This document shows positions 1 through 8,433 of a stretch of 64,000 nt of DNA, in pieces. The stretch's first letter is position 1; every line of letters begins with the position of its first letter. The translations under genes were made by a program, and so were the position numbers. The notes below the pieces were generated by a model. That model searched no databases, was not told the origin of the DNA, and worked only from the letters and a program-made list of their open reading frames with translations. The DNA comes from Sphingobium sp. Ant17 (GTDB lineage Bacteria; Pseudomonadota; Alphaproteobacteria; Sphingomonadales; Sphingomonadaceae): assembly GCF_000588875.1 (NCBI RefSeq), contig NZ_JEMV01000011.1:15526-79525 (forward strand), in the 5' to 3' direction.

Positions 1-616
1 CTCCCCATAGGACGAGATCGAAACTCTCCCTGTCGAGCTTGACCCTGGCGTCGCGAAGATCCTTTGGATCGTCCGGCAGCCGGACCTGCGGCAGGGTGTA
101 GATCAGCGTCGCCTTGATCCCCTTCGGCATGACCAGATCGGCGCGCCCGCCCGTATAGCCATTGGTGGTGTTGCGATAATCATCGGCCGCGACGAGACGC
201 CGCGATCCCAGGTTCAGCATCATCCGCCCTGCCGTCAGGGTCAGTTTCGACCCCTTGCCGAAGGGTGCCAGGATGTCGGCCGCCACATAGGCCTGGACCG
301 GCTCCAGCGCATTCACCTCCCCAACCGTAACAGGCGTGCCGGCATCGTCACCGAACACGCGACTGTCATAGAGTTCGACCCCCAACCGCACATCGCCCGT
401 CCTATATTCGGCGAGAATGTTTGTGCGGACATTGAGCAGGTCGTCGCTAGCGTTGAAGCCCGTGCGCGCCTGTCTTTCGATCGCTTCGTAGCGGACGCGG
501 ATCGCCCCGCTCACGGTGAGACCGTCAGGCGCATCATCGGCCATTGCGACGGACGGCAGGCTGAGCGCGAGGCAGCAAGTCAGGGCAGCAGACAATCGGA
601 CAGGCGCAAGCGGCAT
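1..616 (-). CDS. alginate-export-type outer membrane porin (5' part only)
   Basis: The minus-strand frame opens with ATG at 616 and stays open to the window edge, giving about 205 N-terminal residues; the C-terminal part lies outside. It starts with a signal peptide (MPLAPVRLSAALTCCLALSL, then SVAMADD). Alternating polar/hydrophobic beta-strand segments follow, such as GAIRVRYEAIERQARTG, VRTNILAEYRTGDVRLGVEL and LTAGRMMLNLGSRRLVAADD. This pattern, with the GRM-LGSRRL-DYRNTTNGY region, resembles the alginate-export domain family of outer-membrane beta-barrels, which pass organic or anionic substrates. It is divergent from the chromate operon, so the two share the AT-rich spacer at 617-666. The substrate cannot be told from this fragment. 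Confidence 0.7.
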   Translation of the reverse strand, partial: MPLAPVRLSAALTCCLALSLPSVAMADDAPDGLTVSGAIRVRYEAIERQARTGFNASDDLLNVRTNILAEYRTGDVRLGVELYDSRVFGDDAGTPVTVGEVNALEPVQAYVAADILAPFGKGSKLTLTAGRMMLNLGSRRLVAADDYRNTTNGYTGGRADLVMPKGIKATLIYTLPQVRLPDDPKDLRDARVKLDRESFDLVLWG

Positions 617-666
617 AAGATATATATATTCCTTTAATCCGAATCAGATGATATATATGTTCTATC
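617..666. promoter_or_regulatory. AT-rich divergent control region of porin and chr operon
   Basis: This 50-bp spacer separates the divergent porin and chrB start codons. It carries two near-identical AT blocks, gatatatatatt at 619-630 and gatatatatgt at 650-660, about 31 bp apart. Paired AT-rich repeats directly before chrB fit an operator for the ChrB repressor, which is known to control chr operons; that assignment is an inference. No Shine-Dalgarno sequence is visible before the chrB ATG, so the mRNA may be leaderless or nearly so. Confidence 0.4.
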
Positions 667-1620
667 ATGACGACAAGCGAACCCTCCATCTGGCTGGCCC
701 TGCTGCACCAGCTTCCCGTCAAGCCGCCCTATCTGCGCGTGAAAATCTGGCGTCGCCTGCAGGCGATCGGTGCGGTGCCGCTCAAAAATGCGGTGCATGT
801 CCTGCCTCTCCGCGACGAGCATGAAGCGGCGTTTCGCGGTCTGATGGCCGAGATCATCGAAGGCGGCGGCGAGGCGACCCTCATCGAAGCCCGGATGCTG
901 GGCGGCCAGAGCGACGGTGATATCCGCGCGATGTTCGACGCCGCACGCGACTCCGACTATGACGACATAGCCCAGGCCGCGCGGCGGCTGATCGACACCG
1001 GCCCTGCCAGCGGCACCGATATCGCCAAGCTCCAGAAGCGGATGGCGGATGTCGTCCAACTCGACTTTTTCGGCGCGCACGGGCGGCAGCAAGCGCAAGC
1101 CGCGTTGGCGGATCTCGACAGGCAACGCTATCAGCATCCCGATGTCAGTCGCGATGAACCGGCCGCCGACCTGCCGCGCGATCTGAGGGGCAGGACATGG
1201 GTGACGCGCAGCGGCGTCCATGTCGATCGTATCGCCTGCGCCTGGCTGATCCGCCGCTTCATAGACCCGGATGCGACCTTCCGTTTCGTCGATGGCCGTA
1301 GCTACGCGCCGCAAAAGGACGAATTGCGTTTCGACATGGCGGATGCCGAATTCACCCATGAGGGCGAGAATTGCAGCTTCGAAACCCTGGTCGCGCGCGG
1401 CGGCCTGACCGATGATCCGGCGCTCATCGCCATAGCGGAGATTATTCACGACCTGGATATTGCCGACGGCAAGTTCGCGCGGCCCGAGACGGCGGGCCTT
1501 GGTGCGATGCTGTCGGGCGTCTGCGCCTCCACCGACGACGACCTGCAGCGCATCGCGACGGCCAGCGACGCGCTGAACCAGTTCCACGCCTATTTTTCGA
1601 ACCGAAAGGCAGACCGATGA
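667..1620 (+). CDS. chrB: ChrB chromate-responsive regulator
   Basis: The 317-residue protein has the two-part ChrB layout: an N-terminal domain (about 1-155, beginning with WLALLHQLPVKPPYLRVKIW) and a C-terminal ChrB domain (about 175-310) with the GVHVDRIACAWLIRRFID motif and a Cys/His/Glu-rich stretch (FTHEGENCSFETLV). In known chr operons ChrB senses chromate in the cytoplasm and relieves repression of chrA. The start at 667 matches the family N-terminus although no ribosome binding site is visible. Its stop overlaps the chrA start (ATGA), so the two are translationally coupled. Confidence 0.9.
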   Translation: MTTSEPSIWLALLHQLPVKPPYLRVKIWRRLQAIGAVPLKNAVHVLPLRDEHEAAFRGLMAEIIEGGGEATLIEARMLGGQSDGDIRAMFDAARDSDYDDIAQAARRLIDTGPASGTDIAKLQKRMADVVQLDFFGAHGRQQAQAALADLDRQRYQHPDVSRDEPAADLPRDLRGRTWVTRSGVHVDRIACAWLIRRFIDPDATFRFVDGRSYAPQKDELRFDMADAEFTHEGENCSFETLVARGGLTDDPALIAIAEIIHDLDIADGKFARPETAGLGAMLSGVCASTDDDLQRIATASDALNQFHAYFSNRKADR

Positions 1621-3020
1621 CCGCAACCGGCTCCATGCTCGCCGATCCATCTGGGCCGAAAGCGAGCGATCATGGCATCCCGCTTGGGGAGGCGACCCGC
1701 ATCTGGGCGCGCATCGCCGCATTGAGTTTTGGCGGACCGGCCGGCCAGATCGCGGTGATGCACCGCATTTTGGTCGAGGAGAAACGCTGGATCGGCGAGG
1801 AGCGGTTTCTCCATGCGCTCAACTATTGCATGTTGCTGCCCGGCCCGGAGGCGCAGCAGTTGGCCATCTATATCGGCTGGCTGCTGCACAAGACGCGCGG
1901 TGGGCTGATCGCGGGCGCGCTCTTCGTTCTGCCCGGTTTTCTCGCCATATTGGCCTTGAGCTACCTCTATGTGCTGCTGGGTCAGTTGCCGCTGATCGAG
2001 GGCATATTCTTCGGGCTGAAGGCCGCTGTGCTGGCCGTGGTGGTCCAGGCGGTCGTGCGCGTGGGATCACGCGCGCTTAGGAATAATGTCATGCGCGGCA
2101 TCGCGGTTGCAGCCTTTGTCGCGATCTTCTTTCTCGACGCACCCTTTCCCCTGATCATACTGGCGGCCGGTCTCGGCGGCTATATCGGCGGGCGCAGCGG
2201 GCTGCCCCAGTTCAAGGGCGGCGGCGGTCATGGCTCAACAGGTGGTGAGGTCGTCCATGACCGGGACACCGCGCTGGGTGAAGCCTTGCCCGACCATGCG
2301 CGACCCGATCTGGGGTGGTCGCTGCGGATATGCGCGATCCTGTCATTCCTCTGGCTGGCGCCCGTTGCCGGGCTGTTCCTGATCCTGGGGCCGGACAATG
2401 TGTTCACCCACATCGCCACCTTCTTCAGCCAGATGGCGGTCGTGACCTTTGGCGGCGCCTATGCCGTTCTTGCTTATGTGGCGCAGAAAGCGGTCGGCAC
2501 GTTCGGCTGGCTGCGCCCCGGCGAAATGCTCGATGGCCTGGGCATGGCGGAAACGACGCCTGGCCCGCTCATCATGGTGACGCAATTCGTGGGATTTCTG
2601 GCCGCCTTTCGCGATGCGGGCACGATGGCGCCCCTACTGGCGGCGACGCTGGGCGCGATCCTCACGACCTGGGTGACGTTCGTGCCCTGCTTCCTGTGGA
2701 TCTTCGCCGGCGCGCCCTTCATCGAGCGGCTGCGGGGCAACAAGGCGCTCTCGGCGGCCCTGACCGCCATCACCGCAGCGGTCGTGGGCGTCATCTTCAA
2801 CCTCGCCATCTGGTTCGCGATCCACACCTTGTTCGGCCAGACGATGGCAGTCCGTTCGCCGACCGGCAGCTTCGACGTTCCCATTCCCGTTTCCATCAAT
2901 ATAGCAGCGGTCGTGCTGGCGGTCGCCGCCGCCGTCGCCATCTTCAGGTTCAAGCTGGGCGTATTGACGGTTCTCGCCGGCTGCGCGACGCTGGGCGCGA
3001 TCTACACCCTTACCGTCTGA
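1617..3020 (+). CDS. chrA: ChrA chromate efflux transporter
   Basis: This 467-residue inner-membrane protein is a long-chain ChrA with two related halves. The N-terminal half has [13 protein letters not shown] and [11 protein letters not shown]; the C-terminal half has [11 protein letters not shown] and [16 protein letters not shown] soluble Gly/His-rich linker (about residues 195-230) joins them, and each half has several hydrophobic helices. The family expels chromate from the cytoplasm using the membrane potential. It overlaps chrB by 4 bp and is followed 14 bp later by the superoxide dismutase gene, forming one operon. Confidence 0.93.
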   Translation: MTATGSMLADPSGPKASDHGIPLGEATRIWARIAALSFGGPAGQIAVMHRILVEEKRWIGEERFLHALNYCMLLPGPEAQQLAIYIGWLLHKTRGGLIAGALFVLPGFLAILALSYLYVLLGQLPLIEGIFFGLKAAVLAVVVQAVVRVGSRALRNNVMRGIAVAAFVAIFFLDAPFPLIILAAGLGGYIGGRSGLPQFKGGGGHGSTGGEVVHDRDTALGEALPDHARPDLGWSLRICAILSFLWLAPVAGLFLILGPDNVFTHIATFFSQMAVVTFGGAYAVLAYVAQKAVGTFGWLRPGEMLDGLGMAETTPGPLIMVTQFVGFLAAFRDAGTMAPLLAATLGAILTTWVTFVPCFLWIFAGAPFIERLRGNKALSAALTAITAAVVGVIFNLAIWFAIHTLFGQTMAVRSPTGSFDVPIPVSINIAAVVLAVAAAVAIFRFKLGVLTVLAGCATLGAIYTLTV

Positions 3021-3034
3021 CAGGATCTGTAAAA

Positions 3035-3766
3035 ATGGTTGATGTCTCTCGTCGTACCGCCTTTCAAACCCTGGGAGCAGGCGCTCTGGCCATGGCCGCC
3101 ACCGATACGGCAAGCGGACAAGTCGCCGCGCCGCCCGCCGCCTTGCCGCCAGCCTTTGCCGGCACGCACCAGCCCAAGCCGCTGCGCTTCGATCCGGCGA
3201 AGCTGGACGGGCTGTCGGAGCGCCTCATCCGGTCGCATTGGGAGAATAATTATATCGGGTCGGTAAAAACCCTCAACATGGTCGAAACCCGGCTCGCCGC
3301 CGCGCTGGCCGATGTGGACATGCCGCCGGTCCTCTATGGCGGCCTCAAGCGCGAGGAATTGCACCGGACCGGATCGGTCATTCTCCATGAGATATATTTC
3401 GATGGACTCGGCGGTAATGGCGAGGCCGCTGGCTCCATTCGCGCGGCGCTCGCCAAAGCCTGGGGATCGTTCGAGACATGGGAGAAGGATTTCCGGCGCA
3501 CGGGCCTGTCGCTGGCCGGCGGATCGGGCTGGGTGATCCTCGCCTATAATCTCCATACCCGTTCGCTGCACAATCATTGGGCCTGGGACCATATGCATGG
3601 TGCGGCCGCCGGCATCCCGATCCTCGCCCTCGACATGTACGAGCATAGTTTCCACATGGATTATGGCACGCAGGCCGCCAAATATATCGACGCCTGGTTC
3701 CGCAATCTCGACTGGCAGGCGGCCGACCGGCGCTATGCGCAGGCGATAGCGGTCGGGGCCAGCTGA
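3035..3766 (+). CDS. chrC: Fe/Mn superoxide dismutase of the chr operon (ChrC-like), possible Tat export
   Basis: The 243-residue protein starts at ATG 3035, 14 bp after chrA. The N-terminus ([20 protein letters not shown]) has a twin-arginine and hydrophobic segment, suggesting Tat export. The body shows Fe/Mn-SOD signatures: [15 protein letters not shown] (first His ligand), [11 protein letters not shown] (second His), and [13 protein letters not shown] with the DxxxH ligand pair. SODs in chr operons are called ChrC and remove superoxide made during chromate reduction. The longer open frame upstream is only an antisense/shifted shadow of chrA. Confidence 0.85.
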   Translation: MVDVSRRTAFQTLGAGALAMAATDTASGQVAAPPAALPPAFAGTHQPKPLRFDPAKLDGLSERLIRSHWENNYIGSVKTLNMVETRLAAALADVDMPPVLYGGLKREELHRTGSVILHEIYFDGLGGNGEAAGSIRAALAKAWGSFETWEKDFRRTGLSLAGGSGWVILAYNLHTRSLHNHWAWDHMHGAAAGIPILALDMYEHSFHMDYGTQAAKYIDAWFRNLDWQAADRRYAQAIAVGAS

Positions 3767-3778
3767 GGTCGGCAGCGC

Positions 3779-4051
3779 CTATAGATATTTCGAGATCGTG
3801 CGGAATTCTTCGACGGCCGAACCCATGCCTTCCGTCGCCTGGGTGTGGCTGAGGCAATGGTCGAGATGATCGTGGATCAGTGCCTTCTTGGCGCTGACGA
3901 TAGCCTTTTCGACCGCCTGGAGTTGCTGGGCGATGTCTGCGCAGGGGCGTTGGCTTTCGATCATCTCGACGATGCTGCGCAGATGGCCACCCGCACGGTT
4001 CAGCCGCTTTACGATCGCGGGATGGCTGTCATGCCGATGCTCGATGGTCAC
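3779..4051 (-). CDS. CsoR/RcnR-family metal-responsive repressor
   Basis: Translated from GTG at 4051 this is a 90-residue all-helical protein of the CsoR/RcnR/FrmR (DUF156) family. It has HPAIVKRLNRAGGHLRSIVEM, then the metal-site Cys in RPCADIAQQLQAVEKAI and His residues in HDHLDHCLSH. These proteins bind Ni, Co, Cu or formaldehyde and then release G-tract operators. It is divergent from the MFS exporter, and two G/C-tract repeats (4085-4103, 4119-4136) lie between them. The His/Cys pattern and the neighbours favour a nickel/cobalt-type sensor, but the metal is inferred. The upstream extension of the frame to 4489 runs antisense to the MFS gene and is not used. Confidence 0.82.
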   Translation of the reverse strand: MTIEHRHDSHPAIVKRLNRAGGHLRSIVEMIESQRPCADIAQQLQAVEKAIVSAKKALIHDHLDHCLSHTQATEGMGSAVEEFRTISKYL

Positions 4052-4084
4052 TCGTGAAAATTCCTCAGTGTCACAGCCTTTACC

Positions 4085-4136
4085 TATCCCCCTGGGGAGG
4101 ATATTGCAACGATCTGTATATCCCCCCTGGAGGATA
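4085..4136. promoter_or_regulatory. two operator-like repeats between repressor and MFS gene
   Basis: Two nearly identical elements occur in the 84-bp divergent spacer: tatccccctggggaggata at 4085-4103 and tatcccccctggaggata at 4119-4136. Both have the form TAT-C(5-6)-TGG..AGGATA, a C/G tract flanked by AT half-sites, as known for RcnR/CsoR operators. The second covers the Shine-Dalgarno sequence (ggagg) and touches the ATG of the MFS gene, so bound repressor would block transcription and ribosome access. Confidence 0.55.
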
Positions 4137-5493
4137 TGGATTCGCTGGAGTCGCCCTTGCTTTCCGTGCTCGCCAATCGCACCTATCGCCATCTTTTCTG
4201 TGCGCAGGTCATCGCATTGGTGGGCACGGGCCTTGCGACCGTGGCGCTCGGTCTGCTGGCCTATGACATAGCCGGCGGCAATGCCGGGGCGGTGTTGGGG
4301 ACGGCGCTCGCGATCAAGATGATCGCCTATATCGCGTAGCGCCCATTGTCGGCGCTTTTGCCGATCGCCTGCCGCGCCGCGCCTTTCTGGTGGCGATGGA
4401 TATCGTGCGCGCCGCGGTTGCCCTCTGCTTGCCATTCGTCGATCAGACGTGGCAGATCTATATTCTGATATTCGTCCTGCAATCGGCATCGGCGGCTTTC
4501 ACCCCGACCTTCCAGGCGACCATTCCCGATGTCCTGCCCGAGGAACGCGACTATACCCGCGCGCTCTCCCTATCGCGGCTCGCCTACGACATGGAAAGCC
4601 TGACCAGCCCGATCCTTGCCGCTGCGCTGCTTTCGGTCATCAATTTCCACTGGCTGTTCTCGGGAACGGCGATCGGCTTCCTTGGATCGGCGATGCTTGT
4701 CGCCACGACCGTCCTGCCCAGGGTGGCAAGCGCCGGGCCAGGACAGCGCGATATCTACGCCAGGACCACGTGCGGCACACGCATCTATCTCAAGACCCCG
4801 CGTTTGCGCGGGTTGCTTGCCCTCACGCTGGCATCGGCGGCGGCCAGTTCCATGGTGATCGTCAACACGATCGTCATCGTGCGTGACAGGCTGGGCCTTG
4901 CCCAGAGCGATGTGGCGCTGACCCTCGCCGCCTATGGCGCAGGGTCTATTCTGGCAGCACTGACATTACCCCGACTGCTCGATCGGATCGCGGATCGCAC
5001 CATCATGCTGAGCGCAGGGACGGCGATGGCGTCGCTGCTCGCATTGCTGGCCGTCGCGACTTTCCGGTACGGCGCTGCGCCGGGCTTCTGGTGGGTCATC
5101 CTGGGCGGATGGTTCCTGCTTGGGATCGCCTATGCGATGAGCATCACCCCATCGGGTCGATTGCTCAAGCGATCGGCAACGGCCAGCGACCGCCCTGCAT
5201 TGTTCGCCGCGCAATTTACCCTGAGCCATTGCTGCTGGCTTTTATGCTATCCATTGGTCGGGCAGCTTGGCGCCAATGTGGGCCAGGGTGTCGCTTTTCT
5301 CATGATGGCGGTGATCGCCAGTGTCGGAACGGGATTAGCCGTTTTCCTGTGGCCTGCCGGCGATCCGGACATTGTGGCGCACGATCACCCCGAGCTTGAA
5401 CGCGATCATCCCCATGTCCGAGAGGCGCATGGCGATGATCGCCACCATATATTCATTATCGACGACCTGCACCAGCATTGGCCCCGCCAATGA
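4136..5493 (+). pseudogene. NreB-like MFS metal exporter, split by a 1-nt deletion
   Basis: Two frames together encode one MFS transporter of about 452 residues. The first (from ATG 4136) ends at TAG 4337-4339 after KMIAYIA. The next frame continues as APIVGAFADRLPRR, which holds the conserved MFS loop 2-3 motif (GxxADRxxRR). Restoring one base near 4337 rejoins the protein. The C-terminus is His/Asp-rich (HDHPELERDHPHVREAHGDD, then RHH), as in NreB-type nickel exporters. Expression should be controlled by the divergent CsoR/RcnR-like repressor. The split may be a sequencing error (see findings). Confidence 0.75.
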
Positions 5494-5560
5494 AGGGAAA
5501 ATATCGTCTGACCGCCGCAGCATCTTGTGAACTGCCTGCGCTGCCTATACTCCTTGCCGC

Positions 5561-5956
5561 ATGACGGTCGCGCCAATCCGGCAGCGTGCTTATGCAACGC
5601 CCCACAACCCAAGGCGCAGCTTTGCGCTTCTGGGCGTGCTGGCGCTGCTTGGCATGATCATATTGTCGACCTGGCACGATGCCTTGCCGCATGTTCATGC
5701 CTCAGCGCAGACGGTGAGCGTCGGTATCGACCATCATGACCATGACGACGTGGATGACCACGCCTCTTCGGATCAGGACGATTTCTCCGACCTTGTCCAT
5801 GTCGCCGCCCATGTGGTGGCTCAAACCGTTGCCGTGCCTGCGGCGCCTGTCGTCGCGCAGGCCATGATTTCGTCTGCGATGTCCTGGGGCGTGGTCCCGG
5901 TCGATGACATCGGGTCGGTCAGGCCGCAATCCTTGCTTCGCCCCCCACGAATCTAA
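5561..5956 (+). CDS. His/Asp-rich small membrane-anchored protein before czcC
   Basis: This 131-residue protein has one hydrophobic segment (about 21-38, FALLGVLALLGMIILSTW) followed by a His/Asp-rich stretch (DHHDHDDVDDHASSDQDD). That suggests a periplasmic metal-binding loop anchored in the inner membrane. The position directly before an HME-RND operon is where small periplasmic proteins such as CzcI occur, but I cannot show homology. It is probably cotranscribed with czcCBA. Confidence 0.6.
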   Translation: MTVAPIRQRAYATPHNPRRSFALLGVLALLGMIILSTWHDALPHVHASAQTVSVGIDHHDHDDVDDHASSDQDDFSDLVHVAAHVVAQTVAVPAAPVVAQAMISSAMSWGVVPVDDIGSVRPQSLLRPPRI

Positions 5957-6011
5957 TTGCGAGCGCGTTTCGTCGCGCCCGTTTTTACGCATTCGTTCAG
6001 GGGAATATTTG

Positions 6012-7279
6012 ATGAAAGCCTTTAGAGGCCGGCTGCCGCATTGCGCGGTATCCGGCGTGGTCGTGGCGACGTGCCTTCTGGCGGTTGCCGGGACGGCGTG
6101 CGCGCAAGTCGCGCCGCCCTATGCAACGCTATTGCGGCAGAGCGCTGACGCGCCGCGCCTTGCGCTCAGCGAAGCTGAAATCCGGCGCGCCGAAGGCTTG
6201 TCGGAGCAAGCGCGGGCGCGGCCCAATCCCAGCGTCAGTTTGATGACCGAGAATGTCACAGGGTCCTCGCCCTATCGTGGCTTTGATCGGGCCGAAACGA
6301 CGCTGCAATATAATCACACGCTGGAACTGGGGGGCAAACGTGGCGCCCGGATCGAGCTGGCGAGGCGGGTGTGACCGCGTCGAAGGCGCGCGATCAGGAC
6401 GCCCGCGCTGCCTATGCCTATGATCTGGCCCTGGCCTACGCGGCGGCCGAAGCCGCAGACAGCCGAAACGCACTGGCCCAGGACGAGGTCGAAGAGGGCG
6501 AGGCCGATCTGGGCGCCGCAAGGGCGCTCGTCGATGCCGGCAAGGAAGCCAGGCTTCGGGCGCTCCAGGCAGAAACCTCACTCAACGAAGCCAAGGCCGC
6601 GCTGCACCTTGCGAACGCCAATCGCATCGCGGCCTTTGCCCGCCTGTCCGCCCTGACGGGGTCGCAAACCCCTTTTGCGAGCCTGGCCCAATCCGTGCTG
6701 GACTTGGGGGCAAAGACACCTGCCGTCGGACCGGTCGATCCTCTTGCCAGCCCTTATTATCTGGCCGCGCAGGCGGAGCGCGAAGCCGCCAATCGACGGC
6801 TGAAAGCCGAGCAGCGGCGGGCCGTGCCGGACGTCACCGCCAGTATCGGCGTTCGTCGCCTCGAATATGATAATGCCACGGCGCTGCTGGGCAGCCTGTC
6901 CTTGCCGCTCCCGATCTTCGATCGCAATCGCGGCAACATAGCGGCCTCCCGCGCGGAAGCCGACGCCGCGCAGGCGCGGCTTGCCATGGCGCAGAATGAT
7001 GCGCGGGCGGAAGCGCAGGCGTCGGCTGCCCAATTCCATGCCGCCATGGCGCGCGTGACCGCCGCGCTGGGCGCGCAGGCGACCGCCGACGAGACCTATC
7101 GACTGGCCCGCATCGCCTATGAAGCCGGCAAGTCGTCGATCATCGAACTGCTCGCCGCGCGCCATGGTCTTGCGATCACGCGCGGCGGCGTCCTCGACGC
7201 GCGCCTAGCCGCTTTCGAAGCGCGCGCGCGCCTTGCCCGTCTGACGGGCAGCACCATTTCCGGAGATCCGATCCAATGA
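6012..7279 (+). pseudogene. czcC: CzcC-type outer-membrane efflux channel, split by a 1-nt deletion
   Basis: The first frame starts at ATG 6012 with a signal peptide (ending VAGTACAQ) and stops at 6372-6374 after IELARRV. The second frame continues as VTASKARDQDARAAYAYDLA and runs to 7279. Joined, they give about 422 residues of a TolC-like protein with two long coiled-coil repeats (PLASPYYLAAQAEREAANRR; YEAGKSSIIELLAARHGLA). Restoring one G in the gcgggtgtg run near 6368 rejoins it. The protein forms the outer-membrane exit of CzcCBA/CnrCBA pumps. The stop overlaps the czcB start (ATGA). Confidence 0.8.
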
Positions 7280-8433
7280 CGCCTGACAACAGACTTTATG
7301 CCGGCGCCGCGGTCGGTCTTATCCTTGCCGCTCTTGCAGGCTTCGGGCTGGCGCGCATGACCGCGCCCGACGCGCCGGTCGTGCAGACCCAGGCGGCAGC
7401 GCCTGAGGCTTCAGCCGATACCGTCGATATCGATGCGGCAGGGATCAGGATGTCGGCCATCACTATCGCGCCCGCAGCGGGTACGGCGCTGTCAGGCATC
7501 ATAATGTCCAGCGCGAGGGTAGAGGCGACCCCCGATGCGGAAGCCGTGCTGACCGCAAGGGCGCCCGGCACCATCACCCGCATCTTCAAGCGGATCGGCG
7601 ATAGCGTCCAGGCGGGGGAGACGATTGCCCTGGTCGAAAGCCGGGACGCATCGACCATCGCGGCGGACAGGGGAACCGCCTCCGCCCGGGTGACGCTGGC
7701 GTCCCGTCAACTCGCCCGCGAACGAACCCTGCTCAACCAGGGCGTTTCACCGCGTGCGGACTTCGAAACCGCCCAGGCCAATCTTGCCGTTGCCCAAGCC
7801 GAGGCGCGCCAGGCAGAGGCCGCAGCGCGTGCGGCGCGCGTTACCGGCGACGGGCGATCCGTCGCCGTGGTCAGCGCCGTGTCCGGCACGATCACATCGG
7901 CCCCTGCAAGCCTTGGGGCCTATGTGCAGGCAGAGACGGAATTGTTCAGGGTCGCCGATCCGCGGCGCATCCAGATCGAAGCAAGCGTCCCGCCCAGCGA
8001 TGCTGGCCGGGTGAAGGCCGGCGATCGGGTTGAATTGGCGACCAATGATGGCCGCACGCTTGAAGGCCGGGTCCGGTCGGCCACCGGGGTCGTCGACGCC
8101 CAGACGCGGCAAGCCACCATCATCATCACGCCCGGCAGTGGCGCAAGCATGGTCGCGCCGGGTCAACTGGTGCAGGCGCGCATCTTCGCCACGGGCGACG
8201 TCGGCGTCGCTGGCGGCGGGGTCACCGTGCCGCAGGACGCGGTGCAGACGATCGGCGACCATGATGTCGTCTTCGTCCGCACCCGATCCGGGTTCAAGGC
8301 GCAGCCGGTCCAGATCGGCAGTCGCAGCGGCGGCATGGTGTCGATCGCCGCGGGCCTCAAGGCGGGGACGCCGATCGCCACAACCAATGCCTTCCTCCTC
8401 AAAGCCGAACTTGAGAAGGAAACGGCAGAATGA
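7276..8433 (+). CDS. czcB: CzcB-type periplasmic adaptor of HME-RND efflux
   Basis: This 385-residue membrane-fusion protein has an N-terminal membrane anchor (about 8-27), a lipoyl/barrel-sandwich domain (TARAPGTITRIFKRIGDSVQ ... SGTITSAPASLGAYVQ), an alpha-hairpin between the halves, and a beta-barrel (RVKAGDRVELATNDGR). It lacks the long His-rich N-terminal region of some CzcB proteins. It links the CzcA pump to the CzcC channel. It overlaps czcC and czcA by 4 bp each (ATGA). Confidence 0.88.
   Translation: MTPDNRLYAGAAVGLILAALAGFGLARMTAPDAPVVQTQAAAPEASADTVDIDAAGIRMSAITIAPAAGTALSGIIMSSARVEATPDAEAVLTARAPGTITRIFKRIGDSVQAGETIALVESRDASTIAADRGTASARVTLASRQLARERTLLNQGVSPRADFETAQANLAVAQAEARQAEAAARAARVTGDGRSVAVVSAVSGTITSAPASLGAYVQAETELFRVADPRRIQIEASVPPSDAGRVKAGDRVELATNDGRTLEGRVRSATGVVDAQTRQATIIITPGSGASMVAPGQLVQARIFATGDVGVAGGGVTVPQDAVQTIGDHDVVFVRTRSGFKAQPVQIGSRSGGMVSIAAGLKAGTPIATTNAFLLKAELEKETAE

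Noticed and set aside
634-1722. Long minus-strand ORF (362 residues) opposite chrB
   Set aside because: Antisense shadow of chrB with no ribosome site or domain; the plus strand has a complete ChrB.
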